From the NCBI RefSeq assembly GCF_024218795.1, contig NZ_CP100400.1:1922001-1986000 (forward strand): a DNA stretch of 64,000 bases, given 5' to 3'. This document shows positions 45,495-54,739 of the stretch, in pieces (the stretch's first letter is position 1; each line of letters opens with the position of its first letter). The notes under the pieces are model-generated. The model had not been told where the DNA came from and searched no databases. It was given only the letters and a program-made list of their open reading frames with translations. Source of the DNA: Halorussus aquaticus. GTDB taxonomy: Archaea > Halobacteriota > Halobacteria > Halobacteriales > Haladaptataceae. Both the position numbers and the translations under genes were made by a program.

Positions 45495-45615
45495 CTTGTT
45501 CGATACGTTGCGGGTTCTTCCGTTTAAGCCTTGCTAGTCTCGGCGTACGGGCCGTCTCGGCGATTCGACTGCCGTCTTGCGGTTTTACTGATAGCCCGTG
45601 CCCGTGAATGACATA

Positions 45616-45624
45616 CTTATATAT
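45616..45624 (-). promoter_or_regulatory. Upstream TATA box in the dnaK promoter region
   Basis: On the minus strand this reads ATATATAAG, about 122-130 nt before the dnaK ATG at 45494; a closer CTTAAAC lies at 45522-45528. Together they suggest two dnaK promoters, one giving a leader of about 95 nt. Heat-shock use of either is inference. Confidence 0.4.
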
Positions 45625-45667
45625 CCGACCGCAATTCCACTCCTGAGTCGCACTCCCCCTCGGCGAC

Positions 45668-46294
45668 TCACTCCCCGCCGTTGCCGTCGCTGACGGTGAC
45701 CTGCGCGGTCCGGAGGACCTTCCCGGCCATCTCGTAGCCGGGTTGATACACGTCCGCGACGGTTCCTTCCGGTTGGTCGCTCTCGACCTGCATCATCACT
45801 TCGTGGCGCTGGGGGTCGGTCTCGACGCCGGGTTCGGGCGCGATCTCCTCGACGTCCTCGCCCTCGAACACGCGGTCCAACTCCTTCAGCGTCATCCGAA
45901 CGCCCTCCTTTACGCTCTCGACGTCCTCGTGGTCGGACTCGACGGCGCGCTTCAGATTGTCGCGCACGTCGAGCATGTTCTCCACGAGGTCCTCGGTCGC
46001 GCGGTCTTTCATCTGCTCTTGGCGCTTCTTGGCGCGCTTCTTGTAGTTCTGGAAGTCGGCCTGCTTGCGCTTGAGTTTGGACTCGAAGTCGTCGGCCCGC
46101 TCCTCGGCCTCTCGCTTGTCGGCTTCGAGTTCGGCGAGGTGGTCTTCGAGGTCGGTGGCGAGTTGTGCGTCCTCGGTCGCGACTTCGGCGACGAGTTTGG
46201 TGCTCTCCGGGCCGAGCGAGTCCCCTCGGTCGGCGTCGGTGTCCTCCGTCTCGGCTTCGTCCCGCACCTGCTCGGTGGCTTCCTCGTCGGTCAT
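45668..46294 (-). CDS. grpE: GrpE nucleotide-exchange factor
   Basis: A 208-residue DnaK cofactor. The N-terminal third is an acidic disordered region, followed by a long coiled coil (about residues 45-115, ESKLKRKQADFQNYKKRAKKR as the family core), and the C-terminal beta domain ending GYEMAGKVLRTAQVTVS, the usual GrpE signature. It opens the DnaK nucleotide pocket. The gene is 173 bp upstream of dnaK on the same strand. The start at 46294 is the first ATG of the acidic leader. Confidence 0.95.
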   Translation of the reverse strand: MTDEEATEQVRDEAETEDTDADRGDSLGPESTKLVAEVATEDAQLATDLEDHLAELEADKREAEERADDFESKLKRKQADFQNYKKRAKKRQEQMKDRATEDLVENMLDVRDNLKRAVESDHEDVESVKEGVRMTLKELDRVFEGEDVEEIAPEPGVETDPQRHEVMMQVESDQPEGTVADVYQPGYEMAGKVLRTAQVTVSDGNGGE

Positions 46295-46360
46295 ATGCGG
46301 TACAAACGGTTGGGCGCGTTTAAGGATTCAGAAAGTGGACCGTCCGCGGACGACGACCGG

Positions 46361-46816
46361 TTACGACTCGTCTCTGCGCCGCTCGAACGCCGCCCGAACT
46401 TCGTCGCTAGCTCCCAACTCCTCGAGTTCTTCCGCCACGTCTATCTCCTCGAATCTCTCGGCTCCCGCGGGCGTCTTCTTCAGGGTATCGACGTGATACA
46501 GGTACGACAGGCGGAACAGCCAGACGCACTGGTCCACGTCGTCCTCGTCCTCGACGTAGTGGGTGGTCCACCCCGACTCCGGGACGACGTGATGCTCGCC
46601 GGTCTTCCCCTCCTCCACGAGCGCCTCGCGAAGGCGCTCGATGAACGGCACGTCTACGATTCCCCACCGGTGGACGTGACCCACCTCGCGCGGACCGAGC
46701 GTGAACTCCCGGCCCTCGAAGCGGTGTTCCTCGGTGTTGACGTGAGGCCACGCCGCGACCTCCTCGATGATGCGGTCGACGAGTCGCGCCGCCTCACGCT
46801 GGTCGATGTCCGCCAT
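46361..46816 (-). CDS. Luciferase-domain (DUF5519) family protein
   Basis: A 151-residue cytoplasmic protein. It matches the small 'luciferase' family: VAAWPHVNTEEHRFEGREFTLGPREVGHVHRWGIVDVPF, with conserved His and Gly residues, then the ending LFRLSYLYHVD. The name comes from similarity to part of a cnidarian protein and does not imply light emission. The catalytic role is unknown. It is upstream of grpE on the same strand with a 66-bp gap. Confidence 0.75.
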   Translation of the reverse strand: MADIDQREAARLVDRIIEEVAAWPHVNTEEHRFEGREFTLGPREVGHVHRWGIVDVPFIERLREALVEEGKTGEHHVVPESGWTTHYVEDEDDVDQCVWLFRLSYLYHVDTLKKTPAGAERFEEIDVAEELEELGASDEVRAAFERRRDES

Positions 46817-47012
46817 GGTAACTATCGGAGTAAGGCCGTCCGGAAACTTAATCTACCTGCCCGTTTGCCGGCGGTGGTTCCGTTTCAGCGTATCCTGTCC
46901 GCTCGCTTTCAGTCACCGAATCACCGTGGTCTACCCCCACGGGCGCTCCCGAGTGACCGTCGAACCACGGCAAGCCGTTTATGTCCCGCGGGCACCCAGA
47001 GACCACCAAGCC

Positions 47013-48356
47013 GTGGCCGACGCGACCCTCACCTTCGAGAACGGAACGATCCGGGTCGAGAGCGACGCCGACCTCGACGTTCCGTTCACCGAGGCCGACG
47101 CCCGGTCGAAGACGCGCCGAGCACCCGGGTTCCGGTACGCCGCGCTGCGCGACGCGCTGGACGAACGAGGGCTGAGCTACGAGGACTCGGTCCTCGACGC
47201 GCCCGACCTCCCCGACGTGGCTTCGACCTACGAACTCCGCGGGTACCAGCGCGACGCGCTCTCCGCGTGGGAGGACGCCGGACGGCGGGGAGTGCTGGAA
47301 CTCCCGACCGGGAGCGGGAAGACCGTCATCGGCCTGAAGGCCATCGAGCAGTTGCAGACCGCGACGCTCGTGGTCGTCCCCACCATCGACCTGCTGGAGC
47401 AGTGGCGGCGCGAACTCGAATCGGAGTTCGGCGTTCCCGTCGGACAACTGGGCGGCGGCGAGCAGAACGTCGAAGCGCTCACCGTCTCGACCTACGACTC
47501 GGCGTACCTCCGCGCCGACGAACTCGGCGACCGGTTCGGTCTCGCGGTGTTCGACGAGGTCCACCACCTCGGCGGCGAGGGGTACCGAGACATCGCCCGA
47601 CTGCTCGCCGCGCCCGCCCGGATGGGCCTGACCGCGACGTTCGAGCGCCCGGACGGCGCCCACGAGGTGGTCGCCGACCTCGTGGGCGGGAAGGTGTACG
47701 CCATCGACCCCGAGGAACTCGCGGGCGACCACCTCGCGCCCTACGACGTCAAGCGCGTCGAAGTCGAGTTGACCGACGAGGAGCGCGAGCGCTACGAGGA
47801 CGCCAACGAGGTGTTCACGAACTACCTCGCCCGGTCGGACATCCGGATGCAGAGCGGCAGCGACTATCAGGAACTCGTCAAGCGCTCCGGGTCGGACCCC
47901 GCGGCCCGCGAGGCCCTGCTCGCCAAGCAGCGCGCCCGCGAGGTGATGATGAACAGCGACGCCAAGGTCGCGGCCCTCGAATCCGTCCTCGCCGACCACC
48001 GCGACGACCGCGTCATCGTGTTCACGGCGCACAACGACCTCGTGTATCGCCTCTCCGAGCGATTCCTCCTCCCGGCCGTGACGCACCAGACCGGCGCGGC
48101 CGAGCGCCGCGAAATTCTGGACCGATTCCGCGAGGGCGACTACTCGCGGGTCGTCACCTCGAACGTGCTGGACGAGGGCGTGGACGTGCCCGACGCCAAC
48201 GTCGCGGTCCTGCTCTCGGGGAGCGGGAGCGAACGCGAGTTCACCCAGCGCCTCGGGCGCATCCTCCGACCGAAGGAGGACGGACGGCCCGCCCTGCTGT
48301 ACGAAGTCGTCAGCGCCGAGACCGCCGAGGAGCGCGTGGCCGAGCGCAGGCGGTAA
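47013..48356 (+). CDS. XPB/Rad25-like superfamily 2 helicase, GTG start
   Basis: A 447-residue archaeal XPB homologue. The N-terminal 70 residues are a damage-recognition-like domain, then motif I LPTGSGKT (98-104), VVVPTIDLLEQWRREL, motif II DEVHH, the segment MGLTATFERPDG where XPB proteins have a RED motif, then motifs IV-VI ending EREFTQRLGRILRP. The GTG at 47013 is 36 nt after a TTTATG box; no nearer in-frame ATG fits. XPB helicases work in nucleotide excision repair with the Bax1 nuclease, which is encoded just downstream at 48903. Repair role is inferred from family. Confidence 0.85.
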   Translation: MADATLTFENGTIRVESDADLDVPFTEADARSKTRRAPGFRYAALRDALDERGLSYEDSVLDAPDLPDVASTYELRGYQRDALSAWEDAGRRGVLELPTGSGKTVIGLKAIEQLQTATLVVVPTIDLLEQWRRELESEFGVPVGQLGGGEQNVEALTVSTYDSAYLRADELGDRFGLAVFDEVHHLGGEGYRDIARLLAAPARMGLTATFERPDGAHEVVADLVGGKVYAIDPEELAGDHLAPYDVKRVEVELTDEERERYEDANEVFTNYLARSDIRMQSGSDYQELVKRSGSDPAAREALLAKQRAREVMMNSDAKVAALESVLADHRDDRVIVFTAHNDLVYRLSERFLLPAVTHQTGAAERREILDRFREGDYSRVVTSNVLDEGVDVPDANVAVLLSGSGSEREFTQRLGRILRPKEDGRPALLYEVVSAETAEERVAERRR

Positions 48357-48396
48357 TCCGACAGCGCGACGCTGTCGCGGCCTTCTCGCGCGACGC

Positions 48397-48825
48397 TCAG
48401 GGCCGGAAGTCCACGTTGATGGACCCCTGTCGGGAGAACTGTTCGTAGGAGATATCGAACGCCAGTTCGACGGTCTTCGTCTCGCCCGCCGGGACGGTCA
48501 CTTCCATCGACTCTCGGGACGCCACCGTGCCGTCGTCGCCGCCGTCCGACCGGTTCCCCTCCGTCTGGTTTCCGTCGGTCCGCTCGGCGGCGGCAGTCAC
48601 GGTCACGTAGAGGTTCCCGGTTCCGTCCGTCTCTCCCGCGTTCTTCAGCGTCACCGCGACGACGAGGTTGCCCGACTCGCCCTCGTGGAAATCGAACGAC
48701 TCCTTGGAGAGGGCCGCCGACTGCTCCGACTCCCCACCGCCGCCGCCCGCACACCCCGCGAGCGCCCCGACGCTCGCCGTCGCTCCGAGGGCCGCACCGT
48801 TCCGAAGTATGTCACGTCTACGCAT
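48397..48825 (-). CDS. Tat lipoprotein of unknown function
   Basis: A 142-residue secreted lipoprotein. MRRRDILRNGAALGATASVGALAGC carries the twin-arginine signal and the lipobox LAGC; Cys is followed by glycines and an acidic, Ser-rich linker. The mature domain (about 40-142) is beta-rich, with LVVAVTLKNAGETDGTGNLYVTVTA and VTVPAGETKTVELAFD, an Ig-like or FxLD-type carbohydrate or ligand domain. It lies on the opposite strand between the XPB helicase and Bax1 genes. I do not see a reason for that placement. Confidence 0.75.
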   Translation of the reverse strand: MRRRDILRNGAALGATASVGALAGCAGGGGGESEQSAALSKESFDFHEGESGNLVVAVTLKNAGETDGTGNLYVTVTAAAERTDGNQTEGNRSDGGDDGTVASRESMEVTVPAGETKTVELAFDISYEQFSRQGSINVDFRP

Positions 48826-48902
48826 ATCTGGGGGTCCCGGTCCAGCGGAATGAGTCTTCTGTCTTCCGACCGTTTTTGTACGCGCCACCCCGACCTACGC
48901 CC

Positions 48903-50426
48903 ATGCTCACCAAGGACCTGCTTCGCGTCTCCAGAGCGGGCGGGGGCTACCGGCCGGTGTTCGCGCGCCGGGAACACAGGCCACTGGCCGCGCGGGTCCT
49001 CGGCACGTATCAGGGCCACGTCGGCCGACGTCACGAGGAACTCGACGCCGCGCTCTCGGACCTCGAACCCGAGGCGGACCACTTCAAACTCGTCCGGGGA
49101 TTCGCCAAACTCCTCGACCGCGAGGCGACCTTCGAGACCCGGTCTGCGGTCGCCCCCGAGCGCGCCCGCCGAGTCGCCTTCGAGGCCGCCGAGCAGGTCG
49201 GCGTCGTCTCCGAGGCGGACCGAGACGACGCCCTCCGGCGCGCGGGCGACCGCCTCGGTGCCGACCCGGAGGCGGTCGCGGACTCGCTGTACGCCGACTT
49301 GGACGAGCGACAGGTCCTCGACGCCTTCGACGCCAGATGGAGTCCCGACGAACTCCTCGCGCAGTACAACCTGTCGCTGGCCCAGACCGCCCTCTTCGAC
49401 GCCACCGAGTTGCGAGTCCGCACGTCCGACCCCAAGGCGCTCGTCTCGGCGGTCAAGCGCCTGCGCTTGATGTACGAGATTCGGAAGACCGAGGGGGACG
49501 AGAAAGCCCTCTCGGACCGGGAAGTCGTCGTCACCGGTCCCGACGCCCTCTTCCGCTCGACCCGGCGGTACGGCACCCGGTTCGCACGCCTCCTCCGGAC
49601 CGTGGCTAAAGCTGGCGCGTGGACGCTCTCGGCGACTATCGACGACTACGGCACCGAGCGCACCCTCTCGCTGTCCGACGACGACCCCGTGCGCGTGCCG
49701 GGCACCGAACCGGTCGCGGACGTGACCTTCGACAGCGGCGTCGAGGCCGACTTCGCCGCCCGGTTCGAGTCGCTCGACCTCGACTGGGAACTCACCCGCG
49801 AACCGGAACCCCTCGAAACCGGCGCGCGAGTGATGATTCCGGACTTCGCGTTCGATTACTCGCACGCCGACTTCCGCGTCTTCTTCGAGATTATGGGGTT
49901 CTGGACGCCCGAGTACGTCGAGAAGAAGCTCTCGCAACTCGAAACTGTCGAGGACGTGGAACTGCTCGTCGCGGTGGACGAGAGTCTGGGCGTCGGCGAG
50001 GAGATAGCGGCCCGCGACCACCGCGCGATTCCCTACACCGGAACGATTCGGCTCAAAGACGTGCGCGACGCCCTGCGGCGCTACGAGCGCGACCTCGCGG
50101 CCGAGAGCGCCGCGGCCCTCCCGGCCGAACTCGTCCCGGACGCCGACGTCGTCTCGCTGGAGACCCTCGCCGAGGAGTACGGCGTCAGCGAGGACGCCAT
50201 CGAGGGCAAGTCGTTCCCCGACCACGAGCGCGTGGGTCGGACTCTCGTCCGGCCCGCGGTACTGACCGATCTCCGCGACGAAATCGCGGAAGGGATGACC
50301 TTCTCGGACGCGGAGGGGGCGCTGGCCGACCGGGGCGTCGCGGACGCCAGTGCCCTCCTGTCGGAACTCGGGTTCGCGGTCGAGTGGGAGGGGTTGAGCG
50401 GCGGGACGATTCGCCGAAAGGACTGA
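48903..50426 (+). CDS. Bax1 nuclease (DUF790), XPB partner
   Basis: A 507-residue protein of the DUF790 family. In Sulfolobus and other archaea, Bax1 binds XPB and has nuclease activity. The N-terminal part is helical (MLTKDLLRVSRAGGGYRPVF). The nuclease core lies near residues 300-340, with PDFAFDYSHADFRVFFEIMGFWTPEYV providing the Asp-Glu and following Lys residues typical of a PD-(D/E)xK-like site. The C-terminal part has a charged helix-rich region. It is separated from the XPB gene only by a minus-strand lipoprotein gene. A helicase-nuclease pair in DNA repair is strongly suggested. Confidence 0.85.
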   Translation: MLTKDLLRVSRAGGGYRPVFARREHRPLAARVLGTYQGHVGRRHEELDAALSDLEPEADHFKLVRGFAKLLDREATFETRSAVAPERARRVAFEAAEQVGVVSEADRDDALRRAGDRLGADPEAVADSLYADLDERQVLDAFDARWSPDELLAQYNLSLAQTALFDATELRVRTSDPKALVSAVKRLRLMYEIRKTEGDEKALSDREVVVTGPDALFRSTRRYGTRFARLLRTVAKAGAWTLSATIDDYGTERTLSLSDDDPVRVPGTEPVADVTFDSGVEADFAARFESLDLDWELTREPEPLETGARVMIPDFAFDYSHADFRVFFEIMGFWTPEYVEKKLSQLETVEDVELLVAVDESLGVGEEIAARDHRAIPYTGTIRLKDVRDALRRYERDLAAESAAALPAELVPDADVVSLETLAEEYGVSEDAIEGKSFPDHERVGRTLVRPAVLTDLRDEIAEGMTFSDAEGALADRGVADASALLSELGFAVEWEGLSGGTIRRKD

Positions 50427-50514
50427 GTTGCGCTGGTGAAAGACTCATCCGCTGACCGTTTGGGTCGGCCGTGAACGATACCCCTCGAACGCCAACATAG
50501 CAGAGAGAAGACGC

Positions 50515-51033
50515 TTAGAGGTCGCGCTGGCGGCCCTTCGGCACCGGACTCCGGAGTTCGTCGTGGACGTAGAGACCGACGCCGAGGGGTTCGGGGTCGC
50601 CCGCGAGTTCGTGGGTGACGACCAGATACCCCCAGTCGCCGTCCCAGTCGGGGTCGGTCGTCTCGCCCCGGACGAACCGTCGGGCCTGCTCGCGGGGGAG
50701 TTCGATGACGTTCTCGCTGGCCTCGCGGCCGAACCGTTGGACCGCGTTGGTCGTCGGCTTCCAGTGTTCCTGTCGCGTTCGCAGGAACTTCATGCCGAGC
50801 GCCTCGATGCGGACCGGCGAGGCGATGTCGCCCCGCAGAATCCAGATTTTGCCCTTCCCCTTCTCCCAGAAGGAGTAGCCCTCGAACGTCTCGGGCGGGA
50901 CGCCGAACCGCTCGTCCCACCACTCGACGACCTCCTCGCGGGTCGCGCGACCCTCGACCTTTCGGTCGTCGGCCGTCTCCGGGAGGCGGTCGAACTGCTG
51001 ACCGTCGTTCGATTGCTGGTTCGACTCGGTCAT
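50515..51033 (-). CDS. PUA-like protein coupled to the NSUN methyltransferase
   Basis: A 172-residue protein that starts inside the upstream methyltransferase stop (ATGA overlap at 51030-51033). It contains RFGVPPETFEGYSFWEKGKGKIWIL, then a beta-rich segment with RIEALGMKFLRTRQEHWKP and TNAVQRFGREA, a layout close to the PUA-like accessory domain of RsmF/NSUN enzymes. It probably binds RNA and guides the methyltransferase. The N-terminus has a Gln/Asn/Ser-rich linker. I cannot name the family with certainty. Confidence 0.65.
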   Translation of the reverse strand: MTESNQQSNDGQQFDRLPETADDRKVEGRATREEVVEWWDERFGVPPETFEGYSFWEKGKGKIWILRGDIASPVRIEALGMKFLRTRQEHWKPTTNAVQRFGREASENVIELPREQARRFVRGETTDPDWDGDWGYLVVTHELAGDPEPLGVGLYVHDELRSPVPKGRQRDL

Positions 51034-51938
51034 CCCTCCACCTCCAGTTTCGCGCAGAAGAACCCGCCGGTGTCGTTGTGGTGGGGGTAGAACCGCTGGG
51101 CCTTCCGGACGCTCTCGTCGTAGGTCTCGCCGTCCCACTCGGTGACGCCGGGCCGGGAGTCGAGGGGGACGTCGAACGCCACGAGTCGGCAGTCCTCCTC
51201 GTCCAGCACGTGGTCCAGCACCGCCTCGTTCTCCTCGGGCGCGAAGGTGCAGGTCGAGTAGACCACGGTGCCGCCCGCTCTGGTGGCCTGCACCGCGCGC
51301 CGGAGGATGCCCTTCTGGACCCCGGCGATGCTCCGGACGTGGTCCATGGTCCACTCGTCCAGCGTGGTCGGGTTCTTCCGAATCGTCCCCTCGCACGAGC
51401 AGGGCACGTCCACCAGCGCCTTGTCGAAGGAGTCGAAGTCGAACGGTTTGAGCGAGAAGTTCCGGGCGTCTGAGTTCGTCACGACGGTGTCGGTCACCCC
51501 GAGTCGCTCGGTGTTGAACCGCAGGGCCGAGAGGCGACCGAGGTTGTTGTCGTTGGCGACGACCAGACCCTCGTCGTCCATCAGGGCGGCGAGTTGAGTC
51601 GTCTTGCTCCCCGGCGCGGCGCAGGCGTCCCAGACGCGCTCGCCCGATTCGGGCGCGAGGACCTCGGCCGGAATCGCCGAGACCTCTTCCTGCCCGTGAA
51701 TCCATCCGTGGTAGGACGCCCACGTGCGTCCGGGACTGTCGGTGTCCAACTCCAGCACCGTGTCCGACCACTCGCGGTCGGTCCAGCCGATTCCCTCCTC
51801 GTCCAGCGCCGCCGTCGCTCGCTCGGGGGTCGCCTTTATCGTGTTGACCCGGACGACCGAGGGGAGCGAACGCTGGCAGGCGTCGAGGAACGCCCCGAAG
51901 TCGTCGATTAGCGGTTCGTACCGCTCCAGTTTCTCCAT
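51030..51938 (-). CDS. NOL1/NOP2/Sun-family RNA cytosine methyltransferase
   Basis: A 302-residue class I methyltransferase that adds methyl groups to C5 of cytosine in RNA. SAM motif I is VWDACAAPGSKTTQLAALM, motif IV with the conserved Cys is KALVDVPCSCEGT, and motif VI with the catalytic Cys is VVYSTCTFAPEEN. The N-terminal region (SVVRVNTIKA) is a short RNA-binding helix. The start at 51938 (MEKLERYEPL) is chosen; the longer frame adds a non-conserved leader. The downstream PUA-like gene is translationally coupled. RNA target, tRNA or rRNA, is not known. Confidence 0.9.
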   Translation of the reverse strand: MEKLERYEPLIDDFGAFLDACQRSLPSVVRVNTIKATPERATAALDEEGIGWTDREWSDTVLELDTDSPGRTWASYHGWIHGQEEVSAIPAEVLAPESGERVWDACAAPGSKTTQLAALMDDEGLVVANDNNLGRLSALRFNTERLGVTDTVVTNSDARNFSLKPFDFDSFDKALVDVPCSCEGTIRKNPTTLDEWTMDHVRSIAGVQKGILRRAVQATRAGGTVVYSTCTFAPEENEAVLDHVLDEEDCRLVAFDVPLDSRPGVTEWDGETYDESVRKAQRFYPHHNDTGGFFCAKLEVEG

Positions 51939-52032
51939 CGAGCGTTGGTTGGCGCGACCGGCGTTTGTGGGTTTCGGAAGGGAGGCGACGGCGGCCGTAG
52001 GCGTTACCCGTCCCTCTCCCGTCAACAGTTGC

Positions 52033-52311
52033 ATGGCCGACGACAACGAACTCGCCGACATCGACTGGGAGCAAGCGGCCCGGATGGAACTCGAACCCGA
52101 CGCGATCCACGAGTCGCGCGAGGGCTACTACTTCGACTGCCCCGAGTGTGGCTCCCCGGCCACCATCGAGAACATCATCGAACACGGTCGGTGTAACGGC
52201 TACCTCGACGAACAGGTCGAGGGCATCGACTTCGACGTGGAGAACATCTCCTGTTCGGCGGTCCTCCGCCTCGAAATGGCCTACACCGCGAAACCGGAGT
52301 CCGAGACGTAG
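52033..52311 (+). CDS. Small zinc-ribbon-like protein
   Basis: A 92-residue acidic protein with a FDCPECGSPATIE pair, then GRCNG and an ISCSAV cysteine; together these four cysteines could bind one zinc. The start at 52033 (MADDNELAD) is direct. It is divergent from the NSUN methyltransferase gene across a 94-bp gap. I do not recognise the family; small zinc-ribbon proteins in haloarchaea are common. Confidence 0.65.
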   Translation: MADDNELADIDWEQAARMELEPDAIHESREGYYFDCPECGSPATIENIIEHGRCNGYLDEQVEGIDFDVENISCSAVLRLEMAYTAKPESET

Positions 52312-52412
52312 GACGCCCAATCGCCGAGACAGGTCCGGAACGACGCTCCGAGCGACTGGCGACTACCACGCGGGGTCTCTCCGAGTCGGAAAACGGACCG
52401 CTATCGGGAGTT

Positions 52413-53438
52413 CTAGCCGTGCCACTCGACGACGGTCGCGGCCCACGTGTACCCGGTTCCGGCCGCGAGGAAGCACAGCAGGTCACCCGACTCGACCAGT
52501 CCGCGAGACAGTCCCTCGTCGAGCGCGAGAATCTGGTCCACGCTCTGGACGTGGCCGTACTCGTCGAGGTAGTAGCTCTCCGCGTCGAGTTCGTCGGCCA
52601 GCAGGTCGTGGAACGACCGCTTCATGTGGGTCAGCGCGACGAAGTCCAAATCGTCGCGGCCGTAGTCCGACCGCGCCAGCGCGTCGTCGGCCACGTCGAG
52701 GAAGTTCGGGAGGCTCACGTCGGCGAGACGCTCCTTCATCCCGTCGGGGTCGGGCACGTCGAGGGTGTGAAGCCCCTGCTCGACCGTGGTGCGACTCGGC
52801 GGGTTTCTGGACCCGCCCGCGGGCATCACCACGTCCTCCGAGAAACTGCCGTCGGTAATCGCGGCGCTCTCCCGGACGGTGGCCCGAGTTCGGTCGTCGG
52901 CGGGGTCGGTCTCCAGAACCATCGCGCACGCCCCGCTGCCGAAGTTGAACATGAACGACGAGTCCTCGTTGCCGTAGTCTACGAGGTCCTCCTCCCGACT
53001 CGCCGAGACCAACAGCGCCGTCTCGGGCGCGTCGGCCAGCAGTTGGGACTTGGCCTGCCTGACGGCCAGCGGCGCGCCGGCGCAGAGCGCGTAGCTCTCG
53101 ACGGCGAAGGCGTCCTCGGCACCGAGGCGCTCGGCGACGTTGGCCGCGGCGCTCCACACCACGAAGTCCTTGTACTCCGACCCATGATAGAGGACCACGT
53201 CCACGTCCTCCGGAGCGATTTCGGCGTCCGCCAAGGCGTCCTCGGCGGCTTTCACGCACATGTCGGTGGCGTGGTCGGCGTCAGACGGGCAGACTCGCTT
53301 CTCGCGGACGCCCATCTTCTCGACCACGACCTCCGCTGGAATCCCGCTCTGCGCGGCTATCTCCTCGCCCGTGACGACTTCGTCCGGGACGTAGGTTCCG
53401 TATCCCGTCAGACCGACGGTGGATTCGCCACCGGTCAT
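52413..53438 (-). CDS. 3-oxoacyl-ACP synthase III-like condensing enzyme
   Basis: A 341-residue thiolase-fold condensing enzyme. The Cys of ESYALCAGAPLAVRQ is the acylation site, with the His in FVALTHMKRSF and a further acidic/His in EYGHVQSVD in the places of the His-Asn pair. The opening VGLTGYGTYVPDEVVTGEE and the closing GTGYTWAATVVEW fit KAS III. Haloarchaea lack a normal fatty-acid synthase, so a role in acyl-CoA or HMG-CoA-type condensation is likelier. It overlaps the livM stop by four bases and ends the transporter operon. Confidence 0.82.
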   Translation of the reverse strand: MTGGESTVGLTGYGTYVPDEVVTGEEIAAQSGIPAEVVVEKMGVREKRVCPSDADHATDMCVKAAEDALADAEIAPEDVDVVLYHGSEYKDFVVWSAAANVAERLGAEDAFAVESYALCAGAPLAVRQAKSQLLADAPETALLVSASREEDLVDYGNEDSSFMFNFGSGACAMVLETDPADDRTRATVRESAAITDGSFSEDVVMPAGGSRNPPSRTTVEQGLHTLDVPDPDGMKERLADVSLPNFLDVADDALARSDYGRDDLDFVALTHMKRSFHDLLADELDAESYYLDEYGHVQSVDQILALDEGLSRGLVESGDLLCFLAAGTGYTWAATVVEWHG

Positions 53439-54739
53439 CGGTCCTCACCTCGCAGTCGCGCGGCGACCTGCTTGCCGACCGGACCGCCGAGTCGGTCGCG
53501 CACGGTGCCGAGTAGACCGTTCGGCACGAACAGCACGAACAGCACGAAGACGACGCCGATGTACAGTTCGGCGTGGCCGTTCAGGAACGTGTCGATGGCC
53601 TGCCCGACCGTCAACCCGTCGTACAGTTCGGTCGTCATCGTGGCGTCGCCGAGGTGGTCACGGAGGTACGGGAGCAGACCGCCGCCCTCCCCGGTCTTCG
53701 AGAGGAACTCGGTGACGCTCTCGTCGAATAGCCACCCGTACAGCGGCCCGGCGAGCGTGCCGAACCCGCCGATGATGGACGCCAGCAGCGCGTCGCCGGT
53801 CACGAGGAAGTAGAACGTGTTCTCGGGCGAGACCGACCGCTGGAACCCGGCGAACAGGCCGCCCGCGACCGCGGCGAAGAACGCCGAGACGGCGAACGCG
53901 CCGAGTTTGTACCAGAAGGTGTTGTAGCCGACGGCCTCGGCGCGCTCCTCGTTCTCGCGGATGGCGACCAGCACGCGGCCGAACGGCGAGTGGACGACGC
54001 GCTGCATGGCGAAGTAACAGACCAGCACTACCAGTCCGACCATGTAGTAGGACACCTCGGTCGTCCCGAACGAGAGGAAGCCGAGCAGTCCGTCCACGCT
54101 GTCGCCCGCGAGTTGGCCGATGGCGAGGTCCAGCGAATCCACGCCGGGGACGCCGACGCTGAACGGGTCGGTCCGCTCCAGCACCGCGGGACCGTCGCGC
54201 GGGTTCGACCCCACGTAGTCCCAGTCGCGGACGAACACGTAGAGCACCTGCGAGAACCCCAGCGTAATCATGGCGAAGTAGACGCCCGACAGTCGGAACG
54301 ACACCGCGCCGATGAGGACCGCCAGCACCGCCGCCGCGAGGCCGCCGAGGACCAGCAAGTAGAGGAACGGCGTGCCCGTCCCGAGCAGGGGCACCTTCCC
54401 GTTGGCCGCGAGGACGACGAAGTACGCCCCCGTGCCGTAGAACGCCGCGTGGCCGAACGAGAGGTAGCCCGTGTACCCGCTGACGAAGTCGAACGACATG
54501 GCGAACAGGCCGAAGTAGAGGACGGTTACCATCGTCTCCACGTCGGGGAGAACCGTCACCATCTCCGCGCCGACCGGCGAGTTGACCAGCGCCGAGTAGA
54601 CGGCCGGATAGGCCGCGAACAGGACGATGACCGCGACGTGAGCGGTCTGCTCGCGCAGGTAGCGAACCGGCCACGACGCCGCCGACTCCTCGTCCGCGTC
54701 CGTCTCGGGAGCCGCGGCGTCCGCGGTTTCGGTGCTAAT
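53435..54739 (-). CDS. livM: Branched-chain amino acid-type ABC permease (LivM), ATT start
   Basis: A 434-residue permease whose first ATG (54562) would remove the first membrane helix. The frame is open upstream with a conserved-looking hydrophobic segment (HVAVIVLFAAYPAVYSALV) and an acidic leader, and its first possible codon is ATT at 54739, giving I-S-T-E-T. GGAGG lies at 54749-54753, nine bases before it. The rest is classical LivM: SFDFVSGYTGYLSFGHAAFYG, IRENEERAEAVGYN and the C-terminal GLLGTVRDRLGG. It transports hydrophobic substrates with LivH and the two ATPases. Substrate is unknown. Confidence 0.8.
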   Translation of the reverse strand: MSTETADAAAPETDADEESAASWPVRYLREQTAHVAVIVLFAAYPAVYSALVNSPVGAEMVTVLPDVETMVTVLYFGLFAMSFDFVSGYTGYLSFGHAAFYGTGAYFVVLAANGKVPLLGTGTPFLYLLVLGGLAAAVLAVLIGAVSFRLSGVYFAMITLGFSQVLYVFVRDWDYVGSNPRDGPAVLERTDPFSVGVPGVDSLDLAIGQLAGDSVDGLLGFLSFGTTEVSYYMVGLVVLVCYFAMQRVVHSPFGRVLVAIRENEERAEAVGYNTFWYKLGAFAVSAFFAAVAGGLFAGFQRSVSPENTFYFLVTGDALLASIIGGFGTLAGPLYGWLFDESVTEFLSKTGEGGGLLPYLRDHLGDATMTTELYDGLTVGQAIDTFLNGHAELYIGVVFVLFVLFVPNGLLGTVRDRLGGPVGKQVAARLRGEDR

